Part shown: positions 53,501-63,370 of the stretch, in pieces | Layout: each line of letters opens with the position of its first letter | Position numbering within the stretch: the first letter of the stretch is position 1 | Source: Mesaphorura yosii | Taxonomy: Eukaryota; Arthropoda; Collembola; Poduromorpha; Tullbergiidae | Assembly: GCA_009869945.1 (NCBI GenBank) | Contig: WIXG01000058.1 | Location: forward strand, 62,001 to 126,000 | DNA length: 64,000 bases | Direction: 5' to 3' | Translations under genes and position numbers: made by a program | Notes under the pieces: model-generated | Databases searched by the model: none | What the model saw: the letters and a program-made list of their open reading frames with translations, nothing else | Told to the model about the DNA's origin: nothing

Positions 53501-56500
53501 GTTATAGGAAGAAATTTAATCGTGCACGCGGTACGAAAGGCATGCGCGTATAGTTTGTAATGGTAATGTTTCAGAGTTTGAAACTTTCTCCCAATTTTCC
53601 GCGTTGCCTCACGGAACAACTTACCGTTCGGTAATTTCTTGAGGATGATGAGTATAGTTTAAGACATGTTTCCGTCTTGTGGATCTCTTTCCTGCCCGAG
53701 TACAAGTATAATGGCAACTTTTAAGATATTATTTGTGGTGGGCGCTTCAGTACCTTTCTCGATGGCGGTGTGGCTCTTTGCTTCTTGCTCCTGCTGTTTA
53801 CGGCTTGACGACTTTGCTCAGTTTGCTGCCTGAGTCTCATTTCGGGGAAATGTTGAGTATTAAGCATTACGTCTACGTCGTTGTCGGTTTTGACATTAAG
53901 CTGAAGAATCTCGAGAAAGGGTTCGAATTCCACCGCGGCCGCGCGCCGACTCCATAAAAGCAGGGTAACAAAACCCAGCGGAGTTTCCGTTCGTAATGTT
54001 CAAATGCTTTCATCTTCGTCTCATATCTTCTTACCTTCATTGCCTCGCTGTCAATGTTAACCACGCTTGGTCACGAGTAAGGACAAAGTGTAAGAGCATC
54101 CGCGGTCAGGTATTGCATTCCATTAATTTTATACGGATTTTGTAGAAGCCGGGCGATCAAAACAATAAATGTAGCTAAACTTCTGCTAACCTCAAATATT
54201 CTTACCACCATACCAAGTTAGAATCAAGAAAGAGGAAGGGAAAGCCATTCCCCTTTACGCCTTGACGCTTACGAGTTACGAATGATGGCGGTTTTAGTTT
54301 TCTTGTCGGTACTTAAATTATATGTACAAATATCGTTAGATCTTCCGTCCGTCGGTAAAAGTAAACCCTGCCTTAACTTTTTCCTGCCTGCCTGCATCTG
54401 CCTGTCGTTCAACTTTCCCCAAATCGCAATCACACTCGCAATCGTCCGTGTACGTAACCCGTTATTACCACGTAATACGAAACTCAAATATTTGAATGAG
54501 GAGGGAGGAGCGCTTCCGCGTCGGCAGCGGTGACAGGCAGACAACTTTGCTGAGCTGACTTGAGCAAGCAAAGAACATCCACCGTACACGTTGCACGTTT
54601 TATCGCTGCGCGCAGTGGCCGTGGTGCTTTTATCGTGAAAGGTTTTTTATTTTTGTGAAACGAAATGGAACTGGGTTGGAATAGTAATCAGATCACACTA
54701 CATTTCTCTCTCCATAAATTCCAACCGACCGACCGTCTTTGCCACGCTACGCTACCCGTTTTTGCTCCGCTGTCGTGTCGTCGTGATGTCATGACTCGGC
54801 TCAGTCGTGAGTCTTACCGAGAATTTCTCCTGTACTTAAGCATTCTTTTAATGTTCATTTCATATTTCACGCTTTACCTGCTCGCTTGTCTTCCTCTTGG
54901 AGGAAAACTCGGCTTAAATTCATTCTCGTTCCTATTTCTGTAAAACAACAGAATACGTCCTAGGTCGAAGCCACGTGCATTGCAATAATACATTCATCAT
55001 GTGGTTCTCGCCTTCGCCCTCGTTCCTCGAGAAAATGCTTAAATGTACAAATATTTCTGCTTACCATTATTGCGTACGTCTACTGCATTGTTAGCATGAA
55101 TGTTCTATCGTAGACGCAAGAACAAAAGGATTAAGCTTTAGAACGTTTTATGCCTCCGTGAACCGTGAGCTGCGCTGAGAGAAAAGTAAACGCCGTGCAT
55201 GCAGGCCGGTGCGGGTGAGGTGCATGGTCATTTTGCCCTGTAAAATGTGGAGCGTTCCTTAAAGACCCAAGGACCGGCCGCATCTTGAATCTTAAGCGTG
55301 CCTACTCCTCCGCTTCTTCTTGTCGGGTTGTTTCGTATTCCCAAGACGGGCTCATAAGGAAATCATGGCAAAGTGCACGGCAACGGCACCCGCGCACGAT
55401 AAACAGAAACAGAAAACCATATTAGCAGTGTGAAGAATAAAGAATGACCATTCTCTCGCCTGTTTTACTTTTATTTCATGTTATTGGGCTTATAAACCAG
55501 GCAGAAAACACTTCACGAGCAGAGCGGGACTCTGATCCATTTTATGACTTGAGCATGAGTACACTTCGTTCTCGAGGAGTTATCTCGAAGAGTTTACGCG
55601 ATACTCGTGAAAAATACGCATTTGAACATTACTACTGCATGATATTAATGCCCTTATTAATGGGAGTTGACGAAAATACGTGAATACGCAAGAACATCGC
55701 CAAAGCCACAGCACAGAAAACGGCCACAGGCCAACGTCAAATCTTGTGAACTTTTCGGCTTACCGTTTGGCTGAAAGACTAAAGACTAAAAGAGGGCCTA
55801 CCATTCAACAAGACCGAGACCAAGACGAAAAGAGAAAAAGTTGAATAATGACGCTCCACGCAAACCGAGAGAAAGTTAGCCAAAGCCAAAAAGAAAAATG
55901 TAAAAAGATTCTCCTGAAGCCATGCAGTGTCCTGTCCTGTCCAAGTTTTGACTTTTTAGAAGATTCGTTTTAAGAATGGCCTTTCACATACAGTTCGTGT
56001 ATCCATTTATAATACTTTTTGCGCCAGTGTTGGATGATTCAGCCAACGCGGCGCGCTGCCAGAATGGCTTTCGCTTAAGTACTAAAGTTGCGCCTCAAAG
56101 CGTTGCACGGCAATGCAAAGAGTTAAACCGATTTCACATTTTTGAAAAGTTGGTTTCGTGCTGATGCTGATGTTGAATTGCTTCTGCCTGAGCCCGCGCC
56201 CATGCCAAGTACAATTTTAAACTTTTTCTTGCGTGTTAGGTGACTGGGTCCCGTGTCATGTCCTCAAAAAGACACAAAAGTGCCGACAAAACTTTTTGAA
56301 TTTAATTTAGTTTGTTGTGTGTTCATTGCAATAATACGGCTGCTGGAGTTTATTAAAGGCTTTTGTCTGTCGTGTCTTGTCCCGTCTGTGCTCCGTATTA
56401 CATGGGAATATCCATCGATTACTTTCGCAAATCCTTCGCATCCCATTCCAATGCTATTGGGTGAGATTTACATTGAAACTGCATTATTATGTCCGGAAAA

Positions 56501-59500
56501 ATTGCCAACGCAAACATGGCAGAGAAGGGCAGCGACAAAGAAAAGTTTGCAAGAGAGAAAATGTTCGCTCCAACAACACGACAGTGTTTCACACTCAATT
56601 CAAAGTCGATATGTTGTCCCGGTTGAGGCGAATGGCGAATGTGACAATGACAATTATTCTGATTGTCTTTTTCGTGCTTGAAAGGACGGCGTGAGCGACT
56701 GCGATCGGGGAAAATAAATCTCTTCTGTGAGCCTGCGTTTTCCATTATTTTGATAGAAATTTTACGAAGCTCGAGGTTGTTTTGCTGCTCATGCAATGCA
56801 CTGCATTGTTTTTTGTACGAGGAAACTTTTCTCACCGCCAAGCCAAGTCACTGCCTCACAATTGAATGTTATATGGACCATTTTATTATTGTTGTGAACA
56901 TCTTGAACAACTACTCTCATTCACGCCCTCGTTCTCTCGCCGCTCCGCTACGCTCAGCCGTGTAGTGCCATGCGTACTTGTTGCACATTTACAATTCAGA
57001 GTGAAAAACCTCGACCGACTCGAGTTGGAATGGCCTGCTTTCTCAGTGCATATGTCTTACAAAGAAAGTGATGAAAGTTGAATTCTGTAGTGACTGACTC
57101 GCAATGCCAAGCTCCGTTGCACATCGCACTAAAAGCAGCAGCCAGCCCAGTCAGCCAGCAAGCAAGGGCGGAAGCAGAAGCAAAGAAACGTATGTCTCGT
57201 ATGTAAGTTCCGCTGGCGTGAAGCGTTAAGGAACTGTATAAAAAGAAAAGTTTCTGAGAGAATAAAAGATATTTTCCCCCCGCTGGTCCACTTGAAATCA
57301 AACTCACACCGATAACGTATTGTAATCCAATGCATGCTGTCACTGCCGAGCCGACCTACATCGAAAAAGAAGTCGAGCCAGTTCCAACGTGCTACGGTGT
57401 TATCATGAAACTTATTAAAGCAACATATAATACAGAAAAGAAAATTCTGCGAACTGCGAACAGCAAACGGGACGGGACGCGGGAGGTTTAGAATGGCTTC
57501 TGAAATGAAACAAGATAAAAGTATGCCAATGCCAACCTGAAATCGAAAATGTATACTCGAAGGCCCCAGCTTAAGGTTTTGCGCCGTTCCTTGCTGAATT
57601 CTAGGCCAGGAAAAAATGCCGTACGTGAGTAAAATGTGGCTCATCGAATACTTGCGTTATTAACGCGTGAGTGCAGCGAATTTCTGAGTTTCTTCTGCAA
57701 ATTAGAGAGAAAGTTTGTCAAGTAGATTAGTAGCACTAGCGCGGTGCAAGCAGGCAAGCAATCAATAAGCACTTGATCAGTACCTTGCGAAAAGGAAAAG
57801 CGAAACGAATGAACAAGTAATAAGAGTACGAATAATCTAAACCATACTCACACCGAGCCAAAAGTTTGCAAAGAAAGACAGCCCGAGCCCAAGTCTGGGA
57901 GAGACGTGAGTCGTAAGCGTTTTGCCACCGTGCGCTGCACCCTGTCATTTGTCCTGCCTTGGATTAATAAGAAAGAGAAAAAACTACAGGACAGATCAGG
58001 AAAAAGTACAAATGATTTCAGGCTGTTGTCAATTTACACTTACTGTCCGTGTTCCATCTTACACTTTGTACTTTGCACGTCTCAGCTGTGAAAGCGGTAA
58101 GCGGATGGAAGAAAGTTGCTTGAAAATCAGCGAATGGCGAGTCGCGAGTCGCGTAGTTTAGATACAAAAATGAAGAGACTTTTCTTAGACTTACTTCTTA
58201 GGGACAATTATTATAATAAGAAAGTTTCGTTCTCGCTCCTTTGAAGTCCAAGTTGAGCTGGAGGAGTCGTCGGAGTTCCTGAAGCGTGCGTGGTAAGAAC
58301 ATTGAACACGTTGTATCAGGGGCTCATGGCCTACGGTGCACATCTGCTTTTTCTGTCCGAGACTCATTTTTAGCTGCGCTGCTTCTGCAACGAATTTTTT
58401 ATGATGTTCAATAAATTAACCTCATTAGGAAAGACTCTAGTCTCGGTCTCAGTCGAGTCTTGAGTGGGAACGCGAAGAGACAGTCCAAAGGACGAATAAA
58501 AACCAGCACCAACGACAGTACCAGTCAAAAACTTTCTATGGTTTAGCTGGATGCTGGAGATTTGAGAATGAGAAGAATGCCAGCATCTCGCCACTGCCAA
58601 TTGCTTTGAGGCGTTGAGGGTCACGGCAATTTGTAAAACTCTCCACGCTCACGTTCGTGCACTTTTAAGTTCTTAAGTTCAGCCAAGCGGATTGGGCTTC
58701 ATTAAGAGTAGGATTTAAAGTTTTGTCGCCGCCGCTCTACATTCTCGAGTCTTAATTAGTTGGCAATTAATTTAAGATTTAAAAAGTCTACGTGTGCTGC
58801 GAAGGGCGAATATAAATTGCGGAGCTTAGTGCAAAAATGTAAAGCCTTCTTCGACGAAGGCATGGAGCATGTCATCAGCTTAACCTTCACAATATGATGC
58901 TTCGATTAGATGTAGAAATCACCTTTTAAAATTCTTCCAAAGTTAGTTGGGTTGTGCACGTAACGTACAACCTTGACATTCAAGCAAATAGACATCGAAA
59001 TATCGAAAATATGTGAATGTGCGAATGTGAGCCATTTCGCTTCCAATAACTTGTAAATGAAAATGTCTTAATAGGGGCAAAAACACTGCAGTTTCGCATG
59101 GTGGGTAAGGTCTACGCAAATGTATATGACTGTTTCTCTTTTATTGCAGGTATTGGGCAGTGACTTCAATCGACTACATCCACCACCGGAATCCTTCGCG
59201 TATTATCACAATGATTGTCCTCATCTGGTTCATATCTCTGCTAATCTCGCTCTCGCCACTATTTGGCTGGAAAGACGAAGGCTGGTATGACCGCATTTCC
59301 GCGTACACCTGCACAGTGAGCCAAAGTGTTTCTTACCAAGTATTCGCCACACTCTCGTCGTTCTACGTGCCCCTCCTGGTCATCCTATTTTTATACTATC
59401 GAATCTATGAGACTGCACGGAAGCGGATTCGTAGAAGACCAACCAAGGCGCTGGGCGGGGGCGCGGGTCTCCTGCCGCCGGAAGCGACGACCACAACAAG

Positions 59501-60081
59501 CCTGATTAATTCGCCGAGTCCAGAGAAGGCTTCGCTCCTCATGAACAATGGGAGGTCGGGAAATAGCTCAACTGGACCAACACCAGAGTCAACTCCACTG
59601 CGTGTGATACATAAGAGCGGAGGAGGTGGGGCGGGTGCGGGGTCAAGTACGGTGAAAACGAAACGCGAGACGACTGAAGCCAAGCGAGAGCGAAAGGCAG
59701 CCAAAACACTCGCCATAATTACAGGTGAGTTCAGTGAAAGCTGATCCTAATTGCCATTTGCGTGCCGGGCATATTCGCTGTGTGTTATTCTTTCGGTAAC
59801 GCAGAGTAACGCGTAATTCTGTCTTCTGGGCAGGTGTGTTCATAATCTGCTGGCTGCCCTTCTTCGTGATGGCACCGACGATGGCCGTGTGTCCACAATG
59901 TCCAATGACTGACACTGTCTCGTCAATCCTGTTGTGGCTGGGTTACTTCAACTCGACGCTTAATCCCATCATCTATAACATTTTCAACCCCGAGTTCAGG
60001 ATGGCGTTTAAGAAGATTCTATTCGGGCGAAATTATGTGAACCGACACGGCGGGGGAAGTGGTGGTGGGATCGCCGTGTAG
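35091..60081 (+). CDS. 5-HT1: 5-HT1-type serotonin receptor, five coding exons (whole gene span)
   Basis: Rhodopsin-class GPCR predicted to bind serotonin at the plasma membrane and, as known for the 5-HT1 family, to couple to Gi/o and lower cAMP. Joining the five exons gives 503 codons including TAG, so 502 residues, with every junction in frame and every intron GT-AG. Seen in the protein: N1.50 (N148), D2.50 (D177), W197 and C204 before TM3, the amine-binding D3.32 (D211), D228-R229-Y230, W4.50 (W255), ECL2 cysteine C283, P5.50 (P303), E6.30 (E409), C-W-L-P (426-429), F430-F431, W455, Y458 and N464-P-I-I-Y468. TM3 ending SILHLVAIALDRYWAV, TM5 with Ala at 5.42, Thr at 5.43 and Ser at 5.46, and the RERKAAKTLAIITG entry to TM6 point to protostome 5-HT1 rather than 5-HT2, 5-HT7, octopamine or tyramine receptors. 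The third intracellular loop is about 85 residues, far shorter than in Drosophila 5-HT1A. Family assignment is firm; the subtype within 5-HT1 is less certain. Confidence 0.93.
37101..37133. repeat. Small two-part hairpin in intron 1
   Basis: GAATCAGT pairs with ACTGATTC around CAC (37106-37124). Outside it, CTACA (37101-37105) pairs with TGTAG (37129-37133) after a four-base bulge. Confidence 0.35.
40237..40555. repeat. TCAG-rich cryptic repeat tract in intron 1
   Basis: I count about 16 TCAG tetramers in roughly 320 bases, where a little over one is expected by chance, densest at 40285-40395. They occur as irregular TCAGTTAAT, ATCAGT and GTCAGC variants rather than an exact tandem array. 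Confidence 0.55.
44104..44120. repeat. Short (GATATT)n repeat
   Basis: Nearly three copies of GATATT, running into GATATCGGTACTGATAC. Confidence 0.5.
48882..48899. repeat. (CTG)6 microsatellite in intron 1
   Basis: Six perfect CTG units within a CTG/CCG-rich stretch. It is intronic on the receptor strand. Confidence 0.7.
49324..49373. repeat. Polypyrimidine CT-rich run in intron 1
   Basis: Mostly C/T for about 50 bases with TCTCTTTCTCTCTC at its core, some 0.7 kb before exon 2. It is too far away to be the exon 2 acceptor tract. Confidence 0.45.
50060..50165 (+). CDS. 5-HT1: 5-HT1 receptor exon 2: end of TM1, ICL1 and TM2
   Basis: A 106-base exon too short for ordinary ORF detection, found by protein pattern. 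It completes Gly147 with GA and then reads N148-VFVLAAIW, the GN..V signature of TM1. ICL1 (RERTLHSS) follows, then TM2 with N167-YLILSLAVAD-LFVA, where D177 is the sodium-site Asp 2.50. It ends with the first two bases (TG) of Cys182. The acceptor TGCTCATTTCAG ends at 50059, and the donor GTAAGT begins at 50166. Incoming phase 1 and outgoing phase 2 both match the flanking exons. The match to aminergic GPCRs runs through the whole exon, so the call is firm despite its length. Confidence 0.93.
50166..50660 (+). other. Intron 2 of 5-HT1 (495 bp, phase 2)
   Basis: GT-AG intron splitting Cys182 at the end of TM2. The donor is GTAAGT and the acceptor is preceded by a pyrimidine-rich CTCCTACTTTTCTCATCTTC stretch. 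Nothing else of note is visible. Confidence 0.92.
50661..50801 (+). CDS. 5-HT1: 5-HT1 receptor exon 3: ECL1 and TM3 through the DR of DRY
   Basis: A 141-base exon. It completes Cys182 and encodes residues 183-228 plus two bases of Arg229. It reads LVMPLGAYKEVSRRW, then FLGATMCDMWTSSDVL, then SCTASILHLVAIALD, the diagnostic TM2-ECL1-TM3 block of 5-HT1 receptors. W197 and C204 (disulphide partner of C283) lie in and after ECL1, and D211 is the amine-anchoring Asp 3.32. The acceptor ends ATCTTCCAG at 50660; the donor GTAAGT starts at 50802. Both ends are phase 2, so the exon is a symmetric cassette: skipping it would keep frame but delete TM3 and the ligand anchor. Compared with insect receptors, residues 210 and 214 are Ser where Cys is usual. 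Confidence 0.95.
50802..59149 (+). other. Intron 3 of 5-HT1 (8.3 kb, phase 2)
   Basis: GT-AG intron splitting the Arg codon of the DRY motif. It contains a CATGAT-type run near 51457-51484, two adjacent palindromes (52251-52268 and 52270-52279) and a small CpG-dense patch (53925-53955). The largest open frame, about 171 codons on the - strand at 57129-57644, lacks any recognisable domain. No nested gene is supported. Confidence 0.92.
52251..52279. repeat. Adjacent perfect palindromes in intron 3
   Basis: TTGTTATGATCATAACAA (52251-52268) is an 18-base perfect palindrome. One base later GATCGCGATC (52270-52279) is another. Confidence 0.5.
59150..59724 (+). CDS. 5-HT1: 5-HT1 receptor exon 4: ICL2, TM4, ECL2, TM5 and ICL3
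   Basis: Encodes residues 230-420 plus one base of Gly421. It opens with YWAVTSIDYIHHR, finishing DRY and giving the 5-HT1-style ICL2. TM4 spans about 246-267 with W255 and a Pro at 265, followed by FGWKD. ECL2 holds C283. TM5 is about 291-315 (YQVFATLSSFYVPLLVILFL) with P303. ICL3 runs from about residue 319 (ARKRIRRR) to 407 and contains polyglycine runs plus Ser/Thr-Pro sites (SPSPEK, GPTPESTP) that could be phosphorylated. It ends with the conserved basic RERKAAKTLAIIT entering TM6, including E409 (6.30). The acceptor ends TTTTATTGCAG at 59149; the donor GTGAGT is at 59725. Retaining the next intron would add EFSES and stop. Confidence 0.96.
59725..59833 (+). other. Intron 4 of 5-HT1 (109 bp, phase 1)
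   Basis: Short GT-AG intron splitting Gly421 at the start of TM6. An in-frame stop lies 15 bases in, so retention would give a receptor lacking TM6, TM7 and the tail. Confidence 0.93.
59834..60081 (+). CDS. 5-HT1: 5-HT1 receptor exon 5: TM6, TM7 and C-tail
   Basis: Completes Gly421 and encodes residues 422-502 followed by TAG at 60079-60081. TM6 contains C426-W427-L428-P429-F430-F431, the toggle switch and aromatic ligand cluster. ECL3 is CPQCPMTD with a C440/C443 pair. TM7 contains W455-LGY-FNSTLN and the N464-P-I-I-Y468 motif, followed by helix 8 (FNPEFRMAFKKILFG). The tail is short, ends in a glycine-rich stretch and -GIAV, and has no cysteine for palmitoylation. The acceptor ends TTCTGGGCAG at 59833. 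One oddity is Pro435 (position 6.56), where Leu is usual in 5-HT1 receptors. The exon is certain; only the functional reading of the tail is inference. Confidence 0.96.
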
Positions 60082-60381
60082 TGCAGGCACACTACAGGTA
60101 CATACCAATATCAAGAACTCATAGGTAGGCGTATGGCGTACTCAAGGCCTTGTGGTAGACTAGACTAAATACTCAACGGTACGTCTCGACTACATTCTCA
60201 ATTCTGCGTGCTTAATATTTTAGCTGTCGGACGGATCCAATAGGATACTAGATCAGATCGAATATAGTGTATAAAGATAAGTGAAACCTTCCAAACAAAT
60301 TACTGGTGGTGCTTATTAGGTGTACAACGTTCGAAGTTCTAAGGCTTTGTAACACGAAACTGCTGAGTCATGACTTGAGCA

Positions 60382-60387
60382 AATAAA
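60382..60387 (+). terminator. Candidate poly(A) signal AATAAA for 5-HT1
   Basis: This is the first perfect AATAAA after the stop codon, about 300 bases downstream, and T/G-bearing sequence follows it. It would give a 3' UTR of roughly 320 bases. Transcript ends were not available, so later sites may also be used. Confidence 0.45.
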
Positions 60388-61944
60388 AATTCCGGTTATG
60401 ACTTTATGACTCTGACTACGACCCAAAATTATATTAACAATCTTCAGCCCTGATACAGATCTCTGGTAGCAGCTTTGTCTGTTATTCACTACACGTGTCT
60501 CGGTCGTGTGCATGCACGTAAGAATAATGTCGTGATACTAAATGATTAAGCGAATGATTGTGTACACTAGGCGCATAGGGCCACGGGCTACGTCTACTCA
60601 CGGCGGCATCATAAAGATTACGATAAGACAGGAGCAGGCGGGGTAGGTTAAGTAGAACAAGCAAAGTTTATCATAAAGTATATAATTAAATTCTCATAAA
60701 AAGTTTTCCGAGTTGCCAAACAGTTCATTCAGCTCGTGAGCGCGTTCATGAAATGATGGAGCCGGTGCCAGGCAGTGAAGTGTAAACAGACGAAAGGCGA
60801 GACTGGTCGCTGGTGCTTGAGATTTAATTTCTTGGTCCTCCAGCCGCGAAAGAAAGCTGTTCACAGTGCTTTTTGCATGGAATAAGGCGTTTCTGCACAA
60901 ATCCGCATCCGCAATGCTGCTGCACTGAATTTAGAAGCTAATCAACATAATAGAATTATGCTTCACGTTTATAATAATTAGGCCCCATTTTTGCCCTCAT
61001 TTTCATTTCCTGAATCTTATCTCAAAACAGGACGTAAAGCCAATAAGCCAGAGCAAAGCGTCCCGCTGCCGTCGTAATGGTGAACATTTTTCCAGTTTTC
61101 TACAACTTAATCGATTTTCTTGGCTTTATGCGCATAAATTTTTATTCTTTATTGACATGAAAGTGTAATTATGCTCAAAATCAGTGCTGTAAATATAATT
61201 TTATGACTTTGGGGGATTGCATCGTCGGTGTGTTCATACTCGTGCCTGAGAGCAAAGCAAATAGAAAGCGACAGGCAGTAGTGAAAGCAGGCACAAAGAA
61301 AGCGGCCCTCAACTCGAGACAGAAATGGCAAAGCAAGCAAGGCACTCAGTACGTAAAAGTCATAGTCGAACATTAGATTTTTAACACAATCTCATCTCAG
61401 CGTTCGCGTTCTCAGCTCCTTTTGAACTTTGTACTTGTTTACAACCACTTTAGTACTGCTTTGCTGGAGAATGTCATTTAAATTCGATTCCATCTCATAT
61501 CAGTAATTGTCATCTGTTAAATCTGAACCGCAGCGCAGCCACAACTCGGCTCGGCTGTGAAGTGTGAACTTTTGAATTCAAATTCAGGCACGTGTGGCGG
61601 TCGTTTTACTGCCGCTGCTTCCAAATATTCGCGAATCGCGAATTACGATGGAATGAACTCAGATTTCGAACCGTGCAACGAGAAAATTGTGATTCACACG
61701 GCGAGTCGCTGCTCTCTTATCAAATTACCATTTTCCGTGCAAACTGTGGACTGCGATGTGCCGCGCATTCACTGGCTGTTTAAATTGAAAGCGGGCCGTT
61801 GTCTTCAGTCTTCGTGTGCTATTACAATTTTATTGACTTTTTCTATACCGCCGCCGCTTTAATGTCGAATTGTCGAAGCCAAATCAAGTTACCACCTGCA
61901 ATTTCTTTTCCTTTTTGCAATCACAATCGCAGCACGGCTCTTCT
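60388..61944. other. Non-coding 3' flank of 5-HT1, no gene seen
   Basis: Short open frames only, none with a domain or splice context. Confidence 0.5.
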
Positions 61945-61976
61945 CTGCTTGCATGCCTGCGCAGGCAGGCAAGCAG
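61945..61976. repeat. 32-nt near-perfect palindrome
   Basis: CTGCTTGCATGCCTGC is followed without a spacer by GCAGGCAGGCAAGCAG, giving 15 of 16 complementary positions. It lies 15 bases upstream of the TATA-like string at 61992. Confidence 0.55.
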
Positions 61977-61991
61977 ACTGGAGGCAGGCCG

Positions 61992-61999
61992 TATAAATA
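61992..61999 (+). promoter_or_regulatory. TATA-like box (TATAAATA)
   Basis: A good TATA consensus directly after the palindrome and GGCAGGCC sequence. No coding exon is supported in the following 2 kb, so promoter activity is only a possibility. Confidence 0.2.
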
Positions 62000-63253
62000 T
62001 CACATTTCACTTTTACGTTTTTTAAACCGTCTCACCATTACCATATTATTATTCATGACGTGATGCGTATGATGAGGCTCCGAAAGAGATTGGCAGTGGC
62101 AGGCAGCAGCCAGGCAGGCAGGCAACGATCCGTTCGGCTCGAAGATTGGGAAGATGAGACAAAGAGAAAGCAGTCAGTATGCAGTGAAAGGGGCAAAGAA
62201 GAAAGAGCGAGATTGAATTTCTTCTTTGAGTATTAGTTTTACGTGCATTGAATGCGAATTGCAAATGACAAGCGATTCACGTTAAGAAAATCGTTTGCGA
62301 TCTCGGTCTCATTGCTCAAAGAAGCCGACTGCCGAATGACGATCGAAAGTTAGAGAAAGCGCCTTTGCCTGGTCGTAATTTGATATCAAACTGTCATTAA
62401 CACAAGGAAATGTAGAACAGCACAGGTGGAGGAATGGTGAAGTTACGCTGAGCCGATTTTCGCTTTTGTCTGTTGGCATTCTTCGTATCGCATCACATCA
62501 CAAATAAAGATTGGATTCGGATTATCAAAAGGAAACTCGCTAATTTGACATGGCAGCCAGCAGGCTCGCTCCAGCCCGCCTTCATATTTAATTCCGCATT
62601 ATTCATGAGCATGAAACGGAAAACTGGTAACTAGTAATTAACGACAGCATTCGCAGTGACAGGAAAACGGCAATGGCATTGAAAAATGCCTATTTTTATT
62701 TTACGAACCCGCACACTCTCGCCTATTTACCAATTCTCAATCGAAACAAAAGCCGCATACACGAACAATGCGCGATGCCTGTTCATTAGCAAGTGAACAA
62801 ATGGCATTTTTTGTAATTAAAAACCGACGTTACAAGTGCTGATGCAAATAGGCAATGGCAATCTAGCAGCACCTCAAGTGCAGCTGCCTGCCTGCAGAGT
62901 TTTGACTAATGACGAACCTCTCCATCGTTCTATGCCAAATGCCAGCAGCCAACAATGAGCTGAGTGGAAACAATTCAATGGAAGCAGTAGAAACCCTACT
63001 TTCTCCTTTGTTCTGCAGTCACAGCAGTCAGTGTACTCATTCAATGTCACGCGTCATGCTGGATTGTAAAACAAGAACTCTATTCTTATTTTTCTTTTGT
63101 CAAGCACTTCGTGTTCGTACTTTGCTTCGCTCTGCCTGCTCCGAGTCGAGAGCATTAGCAGCAATTTTAGCAATAGCAGCCGTACTCGAGTGCTGTCGTA
63201 CTCGTTGTCATTGCTGTGAAAAAGGACAAGAAGAGTGAAATTTTAAGAAGCCT
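62000..63253. other. Non-coding region, no gene seen
   Basis: Includes (GGCA)3-type repeats near 62108-62123. A 109-codon open frame at 62909-63238 has no recognisable domain. Confidence 0.45.
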
Positions 63254-63370
63254 TGGAAAAGAAAGCGAGATGTTCATTTTATTTCATATTTTTAGGCTGT
63301 GCATTGAATGAGCCCCAAAATGCACAGCAGAAAATGCAGAAAAAGGAGGAACATCTCGTCTTCTTTTCCA
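63254..63370. ncRNA. Long gap-free hairpin (52-position stem, 13-nt loop); small-RNA precursor candidate
   Basis: Bases 63254-63305 align to the reverse complement of 63319-63370 without any gap. By hand, 43 of 52 positions pair, counting three G-T pairs as RNA. The outer 22 positions (63254-63275 with 63349-63370) have a single mismatch. A bubble of four positions lies near 63286-63289, and the ten positions nearest the loop pair fully. The stem is longer than the roughly 35 bp of typical animal pre-miRNAs and no known miRNA was recognised, so a hairpin-RNA, young miRNA or small inverted-repeat element are all possible. The strand is undetermined. Confidence 0.4.

Noticed and set aside
53915-53945. 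GGGTTCGAATTCC as a possible tRNA T-arm
   Set aside because: The flanking bases do not pair as a T-stem and no A-box lies at suitable distance.
56253-56681. 142-codon + strand frame in intron 3
   Set aside because: Cys-rich hydrophobic start but no recognisable protein and no start context or neighbouring exon.
57129-57644. 171-codon open frame on the - strand, the longest outside the receptor
   Set aside because: No recognisable domain, erratic composition, no splice context, and it lies in intron 3 of the receptor. Its length is within chance for 64 kb on six frames.
59405-59716. 103-codon - strand frame opposite exon 4
   Set aside because: Shadow of the coding exon on the other strand.
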